Positions 1 to 6,783 of a stretch of 9,077 nucleotides of DNA are shown here, piece after piece. The notes beneath the pieces are model-generated. The model made no database searches. It worked only from the letters and a program-made list of their open reading frames with translations, and had not been told where the DNA came from. The translations under genes and the position numbers were made by a program. This DNA is from Candidatus Atribacteria bacterium (GTDB taxonomy: Bacteria; Atribacterota; Phoenicimicrobiia; Phoenicimicrobiales; Stramentimicrobiaceae). Where the stretch lies: assembly GCA_016934875.1 (NCBI GenBank), contig JAFGSC010000227.1:1-9077 (forward strand), read 5' to 3'. Within the stretch, counting starts at the first letter, position 1, and each line of letters starts with the position of its first letter.

Positions 1-84
1 CCGGTTTGAAAAATTGTTTTTCATAGCTATTTGAATTAATGTTAGTACTCTCTTTGAAATCATATCCTTGCGGTAGATTTGAGC

Positions 85-683
85 TCTAATGCCATATTTT
101 AAAAAGATCATAACCATAAGGGCAGGTTTTACATTAGATCACATCCCGTTGGTGAGTTTTCGCCCTTTAGCCGTAATGTTTTGGTTGTGCTACAGAAATA
201 CCTTTGCAATGACTTTTATAAAAATTACTACCCAAACAAGTGATCATCAGAGAAAAATCAATTTCCTGTTGATTTTTCTTACCATTCAGAGTGGAGAATT
301 TTTATAAAACCTGTAGGGGCTATACCGCTGAAAAAATGATCAAAGAAATAGCCGTCATTGCACAGGGTATTTTGTTGCGCTTTCTTTTGGAGGCTAAAGG
401 GTGAATGTTCACCGGTGGGATAATATCAAAACCCGTCTTTATGGTTATACCGACAGAAATATGCTTTTCAATGGGTCAAAAACAGAAATAAAGCCGAAAG
501 CAAAAAGAAATTATTCAGGCCAGGATTGCCACCTGGACTGATTTATTTCTTTGCTTTCCGAAAAACAGGATAAAGCGGTTTCGTGGTTATGAAGTGAAAA
601 CGAAACGAGGGTATTGCCTGGCGAATATGTGAGCAAGGCGATCCCGAAGCGGAGTGAAGCGAAATAACCATGAATCGGCTTTT
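85..683. repeat. Long imperfect direct repeat, copy 1
   Basis: About 600 bases that recur in the same orientation at 6057-6654, roughly 85-90% identical by eye with a few 1-base indels. Both copies begin at TCTAATGCC and end in CGGCTTTT, just after a GC-richer block containing AAGCGGAGTGAA. The first 120 bases are the best conserved, with about 8 differences. No reading frame is open through both copies on either strand, and the differences are not concentrated at third codon positions, so the unit is either non-coding or a decayed gene. It is unlike a typical insertion sequence: no terminal inverted repeats or transposase frame were seen. A decayed piece of a larger mobile element, or a dispersed intergenic repeat family, would both fit. 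The repeat is seen directly; its identity is unknown. Confidence 0.9.
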
Positions 684-838
684 ACCAACAGAAAAAGGAT
701 TTATACCGCTAAAAGGGAGGGAGGGTAAAAAATATGATTCCTTTTTATGTTAGCGATGTGAAGGGGGCAAACACGGTGGATCCGGTTAACAAAAACCGGT
801 TTGAGGATTCCGGAGCAATAGCGAAGCCCGTAACGTAG
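684..838. other. GC-richer intergenic stretch with a 6-bp inverted repeat
   Basis: This segment follows repeat copy 1 and is absent after copy 2. It is richer in G and C than its surroundings and contains a perfect hairpin, CCGGTT (782-787) and AACCGG (794-799) around a 6-base loop. A second CCGG lies just beyond, and then AGCGAAG / GTAGCGACCC-type words. The composition contrasts with the AT-rich genes nearby, suggesting a different origin, perhaps the intergenic or transfer-origin part of a conjugative element. That origin is a guess from style, not a match I could verify. No open frame of note crosses it. Confidence 0.35.
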
Positions 839-994
839 CGACCCGTGAGGGAACGCAAAAACATAATAGATTATTTATTTCTTCTATTATCCCACAGTGC
901 AATTGGATACTGTTGTGACCTATCCGAAAAAGAGGCCGAATTTGTTATAGGTACGTTAATCGGAGACTATTTCAGAATGGGAAAAAGATTTTAG
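839..994 (+). pseudogene. Remnant of a C-terminal coding sequence (51 codons, no start)
   Basis: A frame opens after a stop at 836-838 and runs 51 codons to TAG at 992-994, with no start codon near its beginning. Its second half reads like a real protein end: it contains CCDLSEKEAEFVIGTLIGDY and finishes in a basic GKRF. This is a well-mixed amphipathic helical sequence, unlike the low-complexity noise of other frames here. It is most simply read as the surviving 3' end of a gene whose 5' part has been lost or replaced by the GC-richer stretch. I do not recognise the family. It could also be a chance open frame. Confidence 0.3.
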
Positions 995-1238
995 GTATAA
1001 TGTTCATTTTTATCTTCACTCTTAATGAAAAGTTCTTATAAGTAACAACTTGAGCTATTAATGTTTCAATATGCCAAATTGTTATACTCTTCTGATAAAA
1101 AAAGCGTAATTTTTTGCTTTTCTCAAAAGGATTTCGGAACTTTTCTTTACGTTTAGAAGCCTAATAAACCCATAGTTATGAAACATATAACAGACACATA
1201 GTGAGATTATCTTTACTAAGATAATAGGAAAGGTTGTT
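995..1238. other. AT-rich intergenic region, no gene seen
   Basis: No open frame of useful length lies here on either strand. The stretch contains an A/T hairpin (AAAAGC 1100-1105, GCTTTT 1116-1121), too weak to call a terminator. Just before the promoter of the PLD gene there is a perfect 8-bp inverted repeat, listed separately. Confidence 0.5.
1206..1225. promoter_or_regulatory. Perfect 8-bp inverted repeat upstream of promoter (possible operator)
   Basis: ATTATCTT (1206-1213) and AAGATAAT (1218-1225) form a perfect inverted repeat around the 4-base centre TACT. It lies 13 bases before the -33 element of the promoter that serves the PLD-like gene. The position and symmetry fit a regulator-binding site, but no regulator gene is present in the window to pair with it, and AT-rich DNA produces such symmetries by chance. 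Confidence 0.3.
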
Positions 1239-1270
1239 TTTGTAATTCCAAGGACCAAGTGTTAATTTTG
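1239..1270 (+). promoter_or_regulatory. Bacteroidetes-type promoter for the PLD-like gene
   Basis: TTTG at 1239-1242, exactly 20 bases, then TAATTTTG at 1263-1270. This matches the -33/-7 consensus (TTTG, 19-21 bases, TAnnTTTG) of the Bacteroidetes primary sigma factor. Transcription would start near 1276-1278, giving an untranslated leader of about 150 bases before the ATG at 1430. The match is complete and correctly oriented; its use in the cell is inferred. Confidence 0.55.
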
Positions 1271-1429
1271 ATCCTGTTTAGTTAATCTTGTTGTTGGTAA
1301 GATATTGATTATTATTTAGTAATAGATTAGCATTGTTAATGTAAATAGAAACAAGTGTTTGTTTAAAAGACTAATGGTAATCATTTAAGATAGGCCAACC
1401 ATCAATTATCATCATCCAAATATTAAATT

Positions 1430-3157
1430 ATGGCAACCACAAACAATCCACCATTTGAAGTATATGGAAATATTCCAAATACCTTGTTTAAACTGAAAGT
1501 ATACCGCGGTGAAGGTATGGCTTTATTAGCTATGGACTGGAAGGAAGGTAAACCCTCTGATGATTTTGTAGGCTTCTCAATTGAGTATAAGGAACCAGGA
1601 GGAAAGAAGTTTTATGCCATTCCAAATCGTCTTTCATTTCTTGATTCCAATGGCAAAGTAAAAAAAGGGAGTACTACTTCTCTTTTAGCTCCATTTCAAA
1701 AGTTTAGATGGATTCATTTCCCATACAATCCAGATATTCCAGGTGATTTTACTTATATGGTGAAACCTGTTTTTATGAACGATATGGATGAATTGAGTTA
1801 TGGCGAAGCTCAAACAGCCTCAATACAATTAATGCACGAAACTTATCATGATAAACTTAATGTCTCCTTCACCAGAGGATTTGTTTTATCTCAGGCCTTT
1901 GTAGATCGATATGAAAAGGATGGGGGAATACCAGCTTTAATTCCTTCCGAAGCAGATCAAGGCTTAAGATTTCAACCAACGCATCCTAGGAAGGATGAAG
2001 CATTAACATGGATGGGGTTTGAGGCAAGAGCTAAAATATTGGAATTGCTAGATAAAGCGTATGAAGACGATAAAGCAGAAGTAAGGGTTGTAGCTTATGA
2101 TTTAAATGAACCTGAACTTGTTAACCGTCTGGTAAAGTTGAAAGAAAGGTTGAAAATAATTATTGACAATAGTGACGCCCATGGTGAATTAAACTCAGCA
2201 GAAGCACAGACTGAATCTCTTTTAGAAAAATCAACCGCAGGACAAGTAAAACGACACCACATGGGTAAGCTTCAGCATAACAAAACAATTGTGGTATCAG
2301 GCCCAAAAATTAAAGCAGCAATTTGTGGATCTACAAACTTTTCTTGGAGAGGCTTCTATGTCCAGGCAAATAATGCAGTTATCCTATATGGAGCCAATGC
2401 GATTAAACCTTTCAATGAAGCGTTTGACAATTACTGGAAATATGATTCAGTCAAAGATTTTGGAAAGACAAATTCAGCTGGTTGGACTGCCTTGTCACTT
2501 CCCCAAATAGATGCAAAAGTTTCATTTTCACCTCATGCCACAAATAATGCTTTGCTTAAAACTATAGCGGATGATATAGAAAGTAAAGTGACATCATGTG
2601 TTTTCTATTCACTTGCATTTTTATTTCAAACTCCTGGAGTAATCAAAAACGCCATTGAAAAAATAACTGCGGATGACAATATATTTATTTATGGGATCTC
2701 TGATAGAAAAGTTGGGGGTCTTGATTTACAAAAGCCAGGTGGTAATATAGCACCTGTTTACCCTTCAGAAATGTCGAAGAATTTACCCGAGCCATTTAAA
2801 TCAGAACCCTCCGGAGGTAAAGGTTGTAGAATGCATCATAAGTTTGTAGTCATTGATTTCAATAAACCTAATGCAAGGGTGTACTTTGGATCGTATAATT
2901 TCTCTTCAGCAGCTGATATAACAAATGGTGAAAATCTCTTATTAATAAAGGATCGAAGAATTGCTGTATCATATATGATAGAGGCATTACGGATTTTTGA
3001 CCATTATCACTTTAGAGTGACACAGAAAGAAGCTACAAAAGCTAAGAAGTTATTAGCGCTTTCTAAGCCACCTCGTAATCAAGGAGAAGAGGCTTGGTGG
3101 AAAGAGTATTATAAAGTTAAAGTAAAAATACTTGATAGAGAGATATTTTCACAATAA
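1430..3157 (+). CDS. Phospholipase D-superfamily (HKD) protein with N-terminal beta domain
   Basis: A 575-residue protein with the duplicated catalytic signature of the PLD superfamily. The first half-site is H283-N-K285 with GSTNFS at 300-305; the second is H469-H-K471-x4-D476 with GSYNFS at 487-492 and a following GEN at 500-502. The second motif is canonical. In the first, the position normally Asp is Ser290. The family hydrolyses phosphodiester bonds in lipids or nucleic acids through a phospho-histidine intermediate; the substrate cannot be read from sequence. Residues 1 to about 130 look like a beta-rich, Ig/fibronectin-type domain. There is no signal peptide or membrane segment, so it is probably cytoplasmic. 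The ATG at 1430 is chosen because the N-terminal domain begins directly after it; there is no clear Shine-Dalgarno sequence, as usual in this phylum. It is first of two same-strand genes and has its own promoter at 1239-1270. A nuclease effector role is possible but inferred. Confidence 0.9.
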   Translation: MATTNNPPFEVYGNIPNTLFKLKVYRGEGMALLAMDWKEGKPSDDFVGFSIEYKEPGGKKFYAIPNRLSFLDSNGKVKKGSTTSLLAPFQKFRWIHFPYNPDIPGDFTYMVKPVFMNDMDELSYGEAQTASIQLMHETYHDKLNVSFTRGFVLSQAFVDRYEKDGGIPALIPSEADQGLRFQPTHPRKDEALTWMGFEARAKILELLDKAYEDDKAEVRVVAYDLNEPELVNRLVKLKERLKIIIDNSDAHGELNSAEAQTESLLEKSTAGQVKRHHMGKLQHNKTIVVSGPKIKAAICGSTNFSWRGFYVQANNAVILYGANAIKPFNEAFDNYWKYDSVKDFGKTNSAGWTALSLPQIDAKVSFSPHATNNALLKTIADDIESKVTSCVFYSLAFLFQTPGVIKNAIEKITADDNIFIYGISDRKVGGLDLQKPGGNIAPVYPSEMSKNLPEPFKSEPSGGKGCRMHHKFVVIDFNKPNARVYFGSYNFSSAADITNGENLLLIKDRRIAVSYMIEALRIFDHYHFRVTQKEATKAKKLLALSKPPRNQGEEAWWKEYYKVKVKILDREIFSQ

Positions 3158-3252
3158 TGACTTTTATGTAAGAATGACCCTTTTTATGGTTTGTCTTCTT
3201 GGGAATTTTTACGGGTTTTTTATAGAGAATCAAAACCTATAAACCTTTAGCC

Positions 3253-4830
3253 ATGGAAATAAAAAAAGATATTATCCTGTCTATTTTATTAATCATTGTC
3301 CTACCCTCTTTTGGCCAGAATGATACGATTAAAAGCTTAACGACTAAAAAAATTAAAGTAGAAAAAATTGTGTCCGATAGTATTATGGCTCGATATATTA
3401 AGGCCGATGTTATCAAGGTCAAAAATATAGATGTTAATAATAGTGTATCTAAGCAAATAGGGGTTAAAAATATTACGCTTGATTTCCAAAATAAGGAATT
3501 TACATCTAATTTAAAAGAACTAGATAATATTAAAAAAGGGGACTTCTATAAATTGACCATTAAAAATATTAATATGAATTTGTATGAAGTCAATATTAAA
3601 AAGAAAGACAGCATAATTATTTCTGAGGTGACTTTCCCAACATTTGATATGGTCAACTTGGGCGGGGTCGATGAAATTTTGAATAAGTTGGGTCAGATTG
3701 TAATCTCTGAGAAACAAATGGATTATAAAAAAAGTAAAGACTTAATTCAATTGTTTCCAGGAAATGAACTAGACCTATTACCTGGCTTAAGAAATGAAAT
3801 TAAGGAGAGGATTAATATAGAAAAACTGTATCTTGAAACAAAATTAAAATCTATTGATAATATTAATCGTAGAATTGATAATCTTTCTCTTAATGTTCAA
3901 AAGAAAACTTATAGTTATTTAGTTAAAGATCCATCGATGACTTATTTTAAAGAGTTATCAGGAAAAGTTCCCTTCGATACTATTTTAAGCAATGTTACTT
4001 TTATAAGAACAATGATTGAAAAGCTTATTAAAGAATTAGAAAACAAGCAATCAGGTTATAATACATTTATCTCAGATGAAAAAATTAAAATACTTTTTAA
4101 AACAGATGAAGAATTAAGTAAAGCAAATAAAAATCTTTTAGAAGTATTCAGTAATGTTATTTCATCTGCAAAAAAAACCTTTGAAGGAATAAACTCTGAT
4201 AGAGTATCCACATGGATCAATTCGATAATCTTTAAAGAAAATAATTTCAATGAATTAACATATACAACCTTACCTCAGCAGTTTAATGGTGATATTACAC
4301 GCTTGAAAATATACATTAATCAAAGAAATAGTTCATACGGTCTGCCTTCATATAACACTGAAATAGTTTTTCCGCAAGTAAAACAATTTTTTCTTGGGTT
4401 AGGAATGTCTTTTTATTATGGCAATTTTGTTAATGTGCTGTATAGTATTAAAGCTAGTTTAAATGATACCTCGACAACATATAGCATAGTTGACGAAGAA
4501 AATAAAGCTGGAGAGTTAGGTGTAACCACGCTTTTACACATAGGGTATAGACCTTTTATTAATGCAGACTGGTTTGCTTTAAATTTGGTAACAGGTCCGG
4601 CTCTTTCTCTCACTAATACGGTTAAACCACGCGTAGCAGCAGGAGGTGGAATTTCATTCGGAATGAAAAAAATGTTCTCAATTAATCTACTATATATTGG
4701 GGGTTATACTGAGGTAAAAAGTAATGTTTATAATACCAGTGAGATCTATGTTACCAAACCGGAAAAAGTAACAGTATCAAAATTTAAAAATAAGTTTGGC
4801 CTGTCTTTTGGATTAATCTATAAGTTTTAA
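3253..4830 (+). CDS. Exported protein of unknown function with probable outer-membrane beta-barrel C-terminus
   Basis: A 525-residue protein. Residues 1-22 form a signal peptide (basic start, hydrophobic core, cleavage probably before Q22 in SFGQ). Residues about 30-75 are short alternating I/V/K strands resembling a beta-solenoid-like stretch. Residues about 80-125 contain KKGDFYKL and NINMNLYEV, a motif that looks like a conserved domain. Residues about 165-335 are strongly helical and charged, probably coiled coil. From about 375 to the end, alternating hydrophobic/polar strands with Gly and aromatic residues finish in LIYKF, whose terminal Phe is typical of outer-membrane barrels. The barrel is short, perhaps 8 strands. 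The gene starts 95 bases after the PLD gene on the same strand with no convincing promoter or terminator between, so co-transcription is likely. It ends facing the convergent 4965-5711 gene. Function unknown; a periplasmic or outer-membrane anchor is inferred. Confidence 0.82.
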   Translation: MEIKKDIILSILLIIVLPSFGQNDTIKSLTTKKIKVEKIVSDSIMARYIKADVIKVKNIDVNNSVSKQIGVKNITLDFQNKEFTSNLKELDNIKKGDFYKLTIKNINMNLYEVNIKKKDSIIISEVTFPTFDMVNLGGVDEILNKLGQIVISEKQMDYKKSKDLIQLFPGNELDLLPGLRNEIKERINIEKLYLETKLKSIDNINRRIDNLSLNVQKKTYSYLVKDPSMTYFKELSGKVPFDTILSNVTFIRTMIEKLIKELENKQSGYNTFISDEKIKILFKTDEELSKANKNLLEVFSNVISSAKKTFEGINSDRVSTWINSIIFKENNFNELTYTTLPQQFNGDITRLKIYINQRNSSYGLPSYNTEIVFPQVKQFFLGLGMSFYYGNFVNVLYSIKASLNDTSTTYSIVDEENKAGELGVTTLLHIGYRPFINADWFALNLVTGPALSLTNTVKPRVAAGGGISFGMKKMFSINLLYIGGYTEVKSNVYNTSEIYVTKPEKVTVSKFKNKFGLSFGLIYKF

Positions 4831-4840
4831 TCTTGATTTC

Positions 4841-4870
4841 CCTTTTAATTTTGAACTTCAAAATAGAAGG
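4841..4870. terminator. Strong hairpin between convergent genes (possible bidirectional terminator)
   Basis: CCTTTT (4841-4846) pairs with AGAAGG (4865-4870), and ATTTTGAA (4848-4855) pairs with TTCAAAAT (4857-4864), with one bulged A at 4847 and one G-T pair. This nearly continuous stem begins 11 bases after the stop of the barrel-protein gene and lies between two convergent genes, where terminators are expected. It lacks a clean T-run on either strand, so rho-independent action is uncertain. Confidence 0.45.
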
Positions 4871-4921
4871 ATAATGAATTAAAAAAGAATCATGGAAATT
4901 ATTGGGGAATTCGCACCATGA

Positions 4922-4933
4922 CCTTATATAAGG
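4922..4933. repeat. 12-base perfect palindrome CCTTATATAAGG
   Basis: A perfect palindrome about 30 bases beyond the stop codon of the minus-strand 4965-5711 gene. It may contribute to 3' end formation or be a protein-binding site. No T-run follows it, and the function is not determined. Confidence 0.35.
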
Positions 4934-4964
4934 ACTGCCAATTTGCTTTCTTTTATTTGTCTCT

Positions 4965-5711
4965 TTAGTCATTTAGGTCAATATGAGGTAAAGAACCTAA
5001 ATTGTACTTTCTATCCTTTAATCTTTTTATCACTTCATTTCTCTTTATTCCAAACTTATCTGATATATAATGAAAATGAGGTTGGCCATTTTTCCATGGT
5101 TCCTTTCCTTTTAGACTATCATAAGTAACAAAAAAACAATGCCACTCATCTCCCTTGTCAAATATCTTAGCTACAACAACTTTCCTGTTTTCAACTACTT
5201 GCTTCTGCTGGCCTTTTGTTAGTGGCGTTTCTCCAACCGTTTCAACATCACCGTCTTTTATATGAATAACTGTTGGTAATTCTTCTTTTTTAACACCTTT
5301 ATGCTGATGTTCAATATGAAATTGACTAAATGAATAACCTTGTTCATTCCAAGCATAAATAATAAAAGAAAATAATATATCTGGTGTAAGAGATAGTCCT
5401 TTTAAGAGATTTATCTGTTCATTTTTCTTTTTTGTATCAAATATACTCTTTAGGTTTTCAGGAATTTCAACTTTTATGGCTACATCATAATGCTTTTGCC
5501 ATTCTTCAATGGCTTTTCGTGAACAAACCTTGTCTATGAGATTACTCACAAAAGGCAACTTGTAGATACGCATTAATTCCCTAGTCACAAAGAAATTGCT
5601 CATTATAAACGCTCTCCTATAGTAGTCTACAGGATTTACTCTCTCAACATCAGGCATATTATTTATGATAAAGCTACCACCTTTACCATCAATTATCTTC
5701 GTTACGCTCAT
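4965..5711 (-). CDS. Hypothetical protein with His-rich conserved-looking C-terminal domain
   Basis: A 248-residue soluble protein with no signal peptide or membrane segment. I do not recognise a named family. The N-terminal part (to about 130) is mixed, with Tyr/Arg-rich helices around residues 28-55. The C-terminal 62 residues look like a compact domain: EWHCFF (189-194), a Tyr/Ser/Leu-Lys segment, then GQPHFHY (209-215), a helical basic stretch and a closing PHIDL (242-246). The clustered His191, His212, His214 and His243 plus Cys192 could bind metal or act in catalysis, but that is inference. The start is ATG at 5709-5711; Met19 is an alternative. The gene converges with the barrel-protein gene, 134 bases away, and its upstream region holds a nested inverted repeat. 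It is the last intact gene before repeat copy 2, so it belongs to the bracketed cassette. Confidence 0.82.
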   Translation of the reverse strand: MSVTKIIDGKGGSFIINNMPDVERVNPVDYYRRAFIMSNFFVTRELMRIYKLPFVSNLIDKVCSRKAIEEWQKHYDVAIKVEIPENLKSIFDTKKKNEQINLLKGLSLTPDILFSFIIYAWNEQGYSFSQFHIEHQHKGVKKEELPTVIHIKDGDVETVGETPLTKGQQKQVVENRKVVVAKIFDKGDEWHCFFVTYDSLKGKEPWKNGQPHFHYISDKFGIKRNEVIKRLKDRKYNLGSLPHIDLND

Positions 5712-5743
5712 TTTGCTATTCGTGGACTTATGATGACATATTG

Positions 5744-5785
5744 ATGCAATTTACATAAATATTGTTTTCAATATGATAGTTGCAT
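5744..5785. promoter_or_regulatory. Nested inverted repeats upstream of the 4965-5711 gene (possible operator)
   Basis: An outer pair ATGCAA (5744-5749) / TTGCAT (5780-5785) encloses an inner pair ATATTG (5759-5764) / CAATAT (5769-5774) with a TTTT loop, almost on the same centre. The element sits 33-74 bases before the start codon of the minus-strand gene, where promoter and operator sequences are expected. No convincing -7/-33 pair for that gene could be identified. Confidence 0.3.
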
Positions 5786-6056
5786 TGTTGTTTTTACCCT
5801 TTCTTAACCGCTTTATATTCAATTCATAATATTCATAAACCATTGATAAGTAAATAGATAAATGTTATCTTGAAATGATCCGGGTGTAGCCCAAAACCGA
5901 CTCCTCGTTAGTCCTTTCAGGCTACTCAGAGTTTTTGTGTCCAAGTCATATGATTGATAATAATAGGAAGTTTAAATGAGTCACGCAATTGTTGAAAGTA
6001 GGTTTTTATTTGTTTATCAGCTGGTAATTGTGTTAAAATTATCAACTCGTTGGCTT
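5786..6056. other. Intergenic region without a recognisable gene
   Basis: Between the upstream region of the 4965-5711 gene and repeat copy 2 there is no open frame with coding character. The only notable content is the structured element at 5886-5936, listed separately. The rest is AT-rich and featureless to my reading. Confidence 0.5.
5886..5936 (+). other. Two-tier inverted repeat followed by a T-run (structured element)
   Basis: GTAGCC (5886-5891) pairs with GGCTAC (5920-5925); inside it GACT (5899-5902) pairs with AGTC (5910-5913). Six bases after the outer stem comes TTTTT (5932-5936) on the plus strand. The GC content is higher than the surroundings. Read on the plus strand it resembles a rho-independent terminator or the 3' end of a small RNA, but no plus-strand gene precedes it. 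It could be the left-over end of a deleted gene. Confidence 0.3.
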
Positions 6057-6654
6057 TCTAATGCCATATTTTAAAAAGATAATAACCATAAGGGCAGGTT
6101 ATACATAAGATCACATCCCGTTGGTGAGTTTTCGCCCTTTGGTCGTAATGTTCTGGTTGTGCGACAGAAATACTTTTGCAATGACTTTTATGAAAATTAC
6201 TACCCCAACAAGTGATCAGTGAGAAAAATCAATTTCTTGTTGATTTTTCTTGCCATTCAGGGTGAAGAATTTTTATAAAACCGGTAGGGGCTATATTTCT
6301 AAATAATGAAATGAAGAAATAGCCGTCATTGCACAGGGTATTATGTTGCACCTTCTTTTGGAGGCTAAAAGGTGATTACTCATCGGAGGGATAATATCAA
6401 AACCTGTCTTTATGGTTATACCAACAGAAATAGGTTTTTCAATGGGTTAAAAACAGTTATAAAGTCGAAAGCAAAAGGAAATTGTTCAGGACAGGATTGC
6501 TGCCTGGACTGATTTATTTCTTTGCTTTCTGAAAAACAGGATAAAACGGTTTCATGGTTATGATGTGTAAACAAAGCGAGGGTATTTGTCTGGCGAATAT
6601 ATGAGCAAGCGATCACGAAGCGGAGTGAAACGAAATAATCATGAAGCGGCTTTT
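6057..6654. repeat. Long imperfect direct repeat, copy 2
   Basis: The second copy of the ~600-base unit at 85-683, in the same orientation and 5,972 bases downstream. The sequences outside both ends differ from those flanking copy 1, so the unit has defined limits. The best-preserved segments are the first 120 bases, the AGCCGTCATTGCACAGGGTA block and the final GAAGCGGAGTGAAACGAAAT block. The divergence (many substitutions, small indels) shows that the duplication is old or that the copies belong to a family that arrived separately. On the minus strand this copy keeps a 56-codon open frame (6058-6228) that in copy 1 is interrupted by two stop codons. Confidence 0.9.
6058..6228 (-). pseudogene. 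Decayed or spurious 56-codon frame inside repeat copy 2
   Basis: The minus strand reads 56 codons without a stop, including SNFHKSHCK, AQPEHYDQRAKTHQRDV and YLFKIWH, ending at TAG (6058-6060). It has no ATG near its start, being preceded by a TGA. The aligned frame in copy 1 has two stops and many amino-acid-changing differences, so no current coding function is supported. It may be a trace of an ancestral gene, or an open frame that conserved repeat DNA happens to carry. Confidence 0.2.
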
Positions 6655-6783
6655 TTTCTTTATTTGTTTTTTAGGGGTAGTATTCTTTTCATGAAATGGT
6701 CCGTATGTAGTTAAAAAAGATTCCTGGGAGCCGGAGGCGTTCGTTACAGACCGCTCAGAGTCCTATTTATTGGCGTTTCGTTG
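6655..6783. other. Junction between repeat copy 2 and the PIN-protein gene
   Basis: A short stretch with a GC-richer patch at 6726-6763 in otherwise AT-rich DNA. It lies immediately downstream of the minus-strand PIN gene and contains the terminator-like hairpin described separately. No coding frame was seen. Confidence 0.4.
6713..6756 (-). terminator. Possible terminator of the PIN-protein gene
   Basis: On the minus strand GAGCGG (plus 6751-6756) can pair with CCGGCTC (plus 6728-6734) with one bulged base and a 16-base loop, followed nine bases later by a run of six T (plus 6713-6718). It lies 28 bases past the stop codon of the 6784-8955 gene. The stem is short and bulged, so the call is tentative. 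Confidence 0.35.

Noticed and set aside
53..81. TTTG and TAGATTTG just before repeat copy 1 as a promoter
   Set aside because: The spacing is 17 bases rather than 19-21, and no credible gene follows.
89..307. A 72-codon ATG-initiated frame on the plus strand within repeat copy 1
   Set aside because: The aligned frame in copy 2 stops after 15 codons and changes between copies are not codon-biased, so it is a chance frame in repeat DNA.
374..533. A possible GTG start after GGAGG in repeat copy 1, giving a ~50-codon frame
   Set aside because: The frame exists in both copies, but most differences change the amino acid and it ends at the same TGA without recognisable protein character.
1100..1121. 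AAAAGC...GCTTTT hairpin as a terminator
   Set aside because: The stem is six mostly A-T pairs with a 10-base loop, and the only gene before it is a remnant ending about 100 bases earlier.
6416..6616. A 66-codon minus-strand frame inside repeat copy 2
   Set aside because: It is not preserved in copy 1 and has no recognisable protein features.
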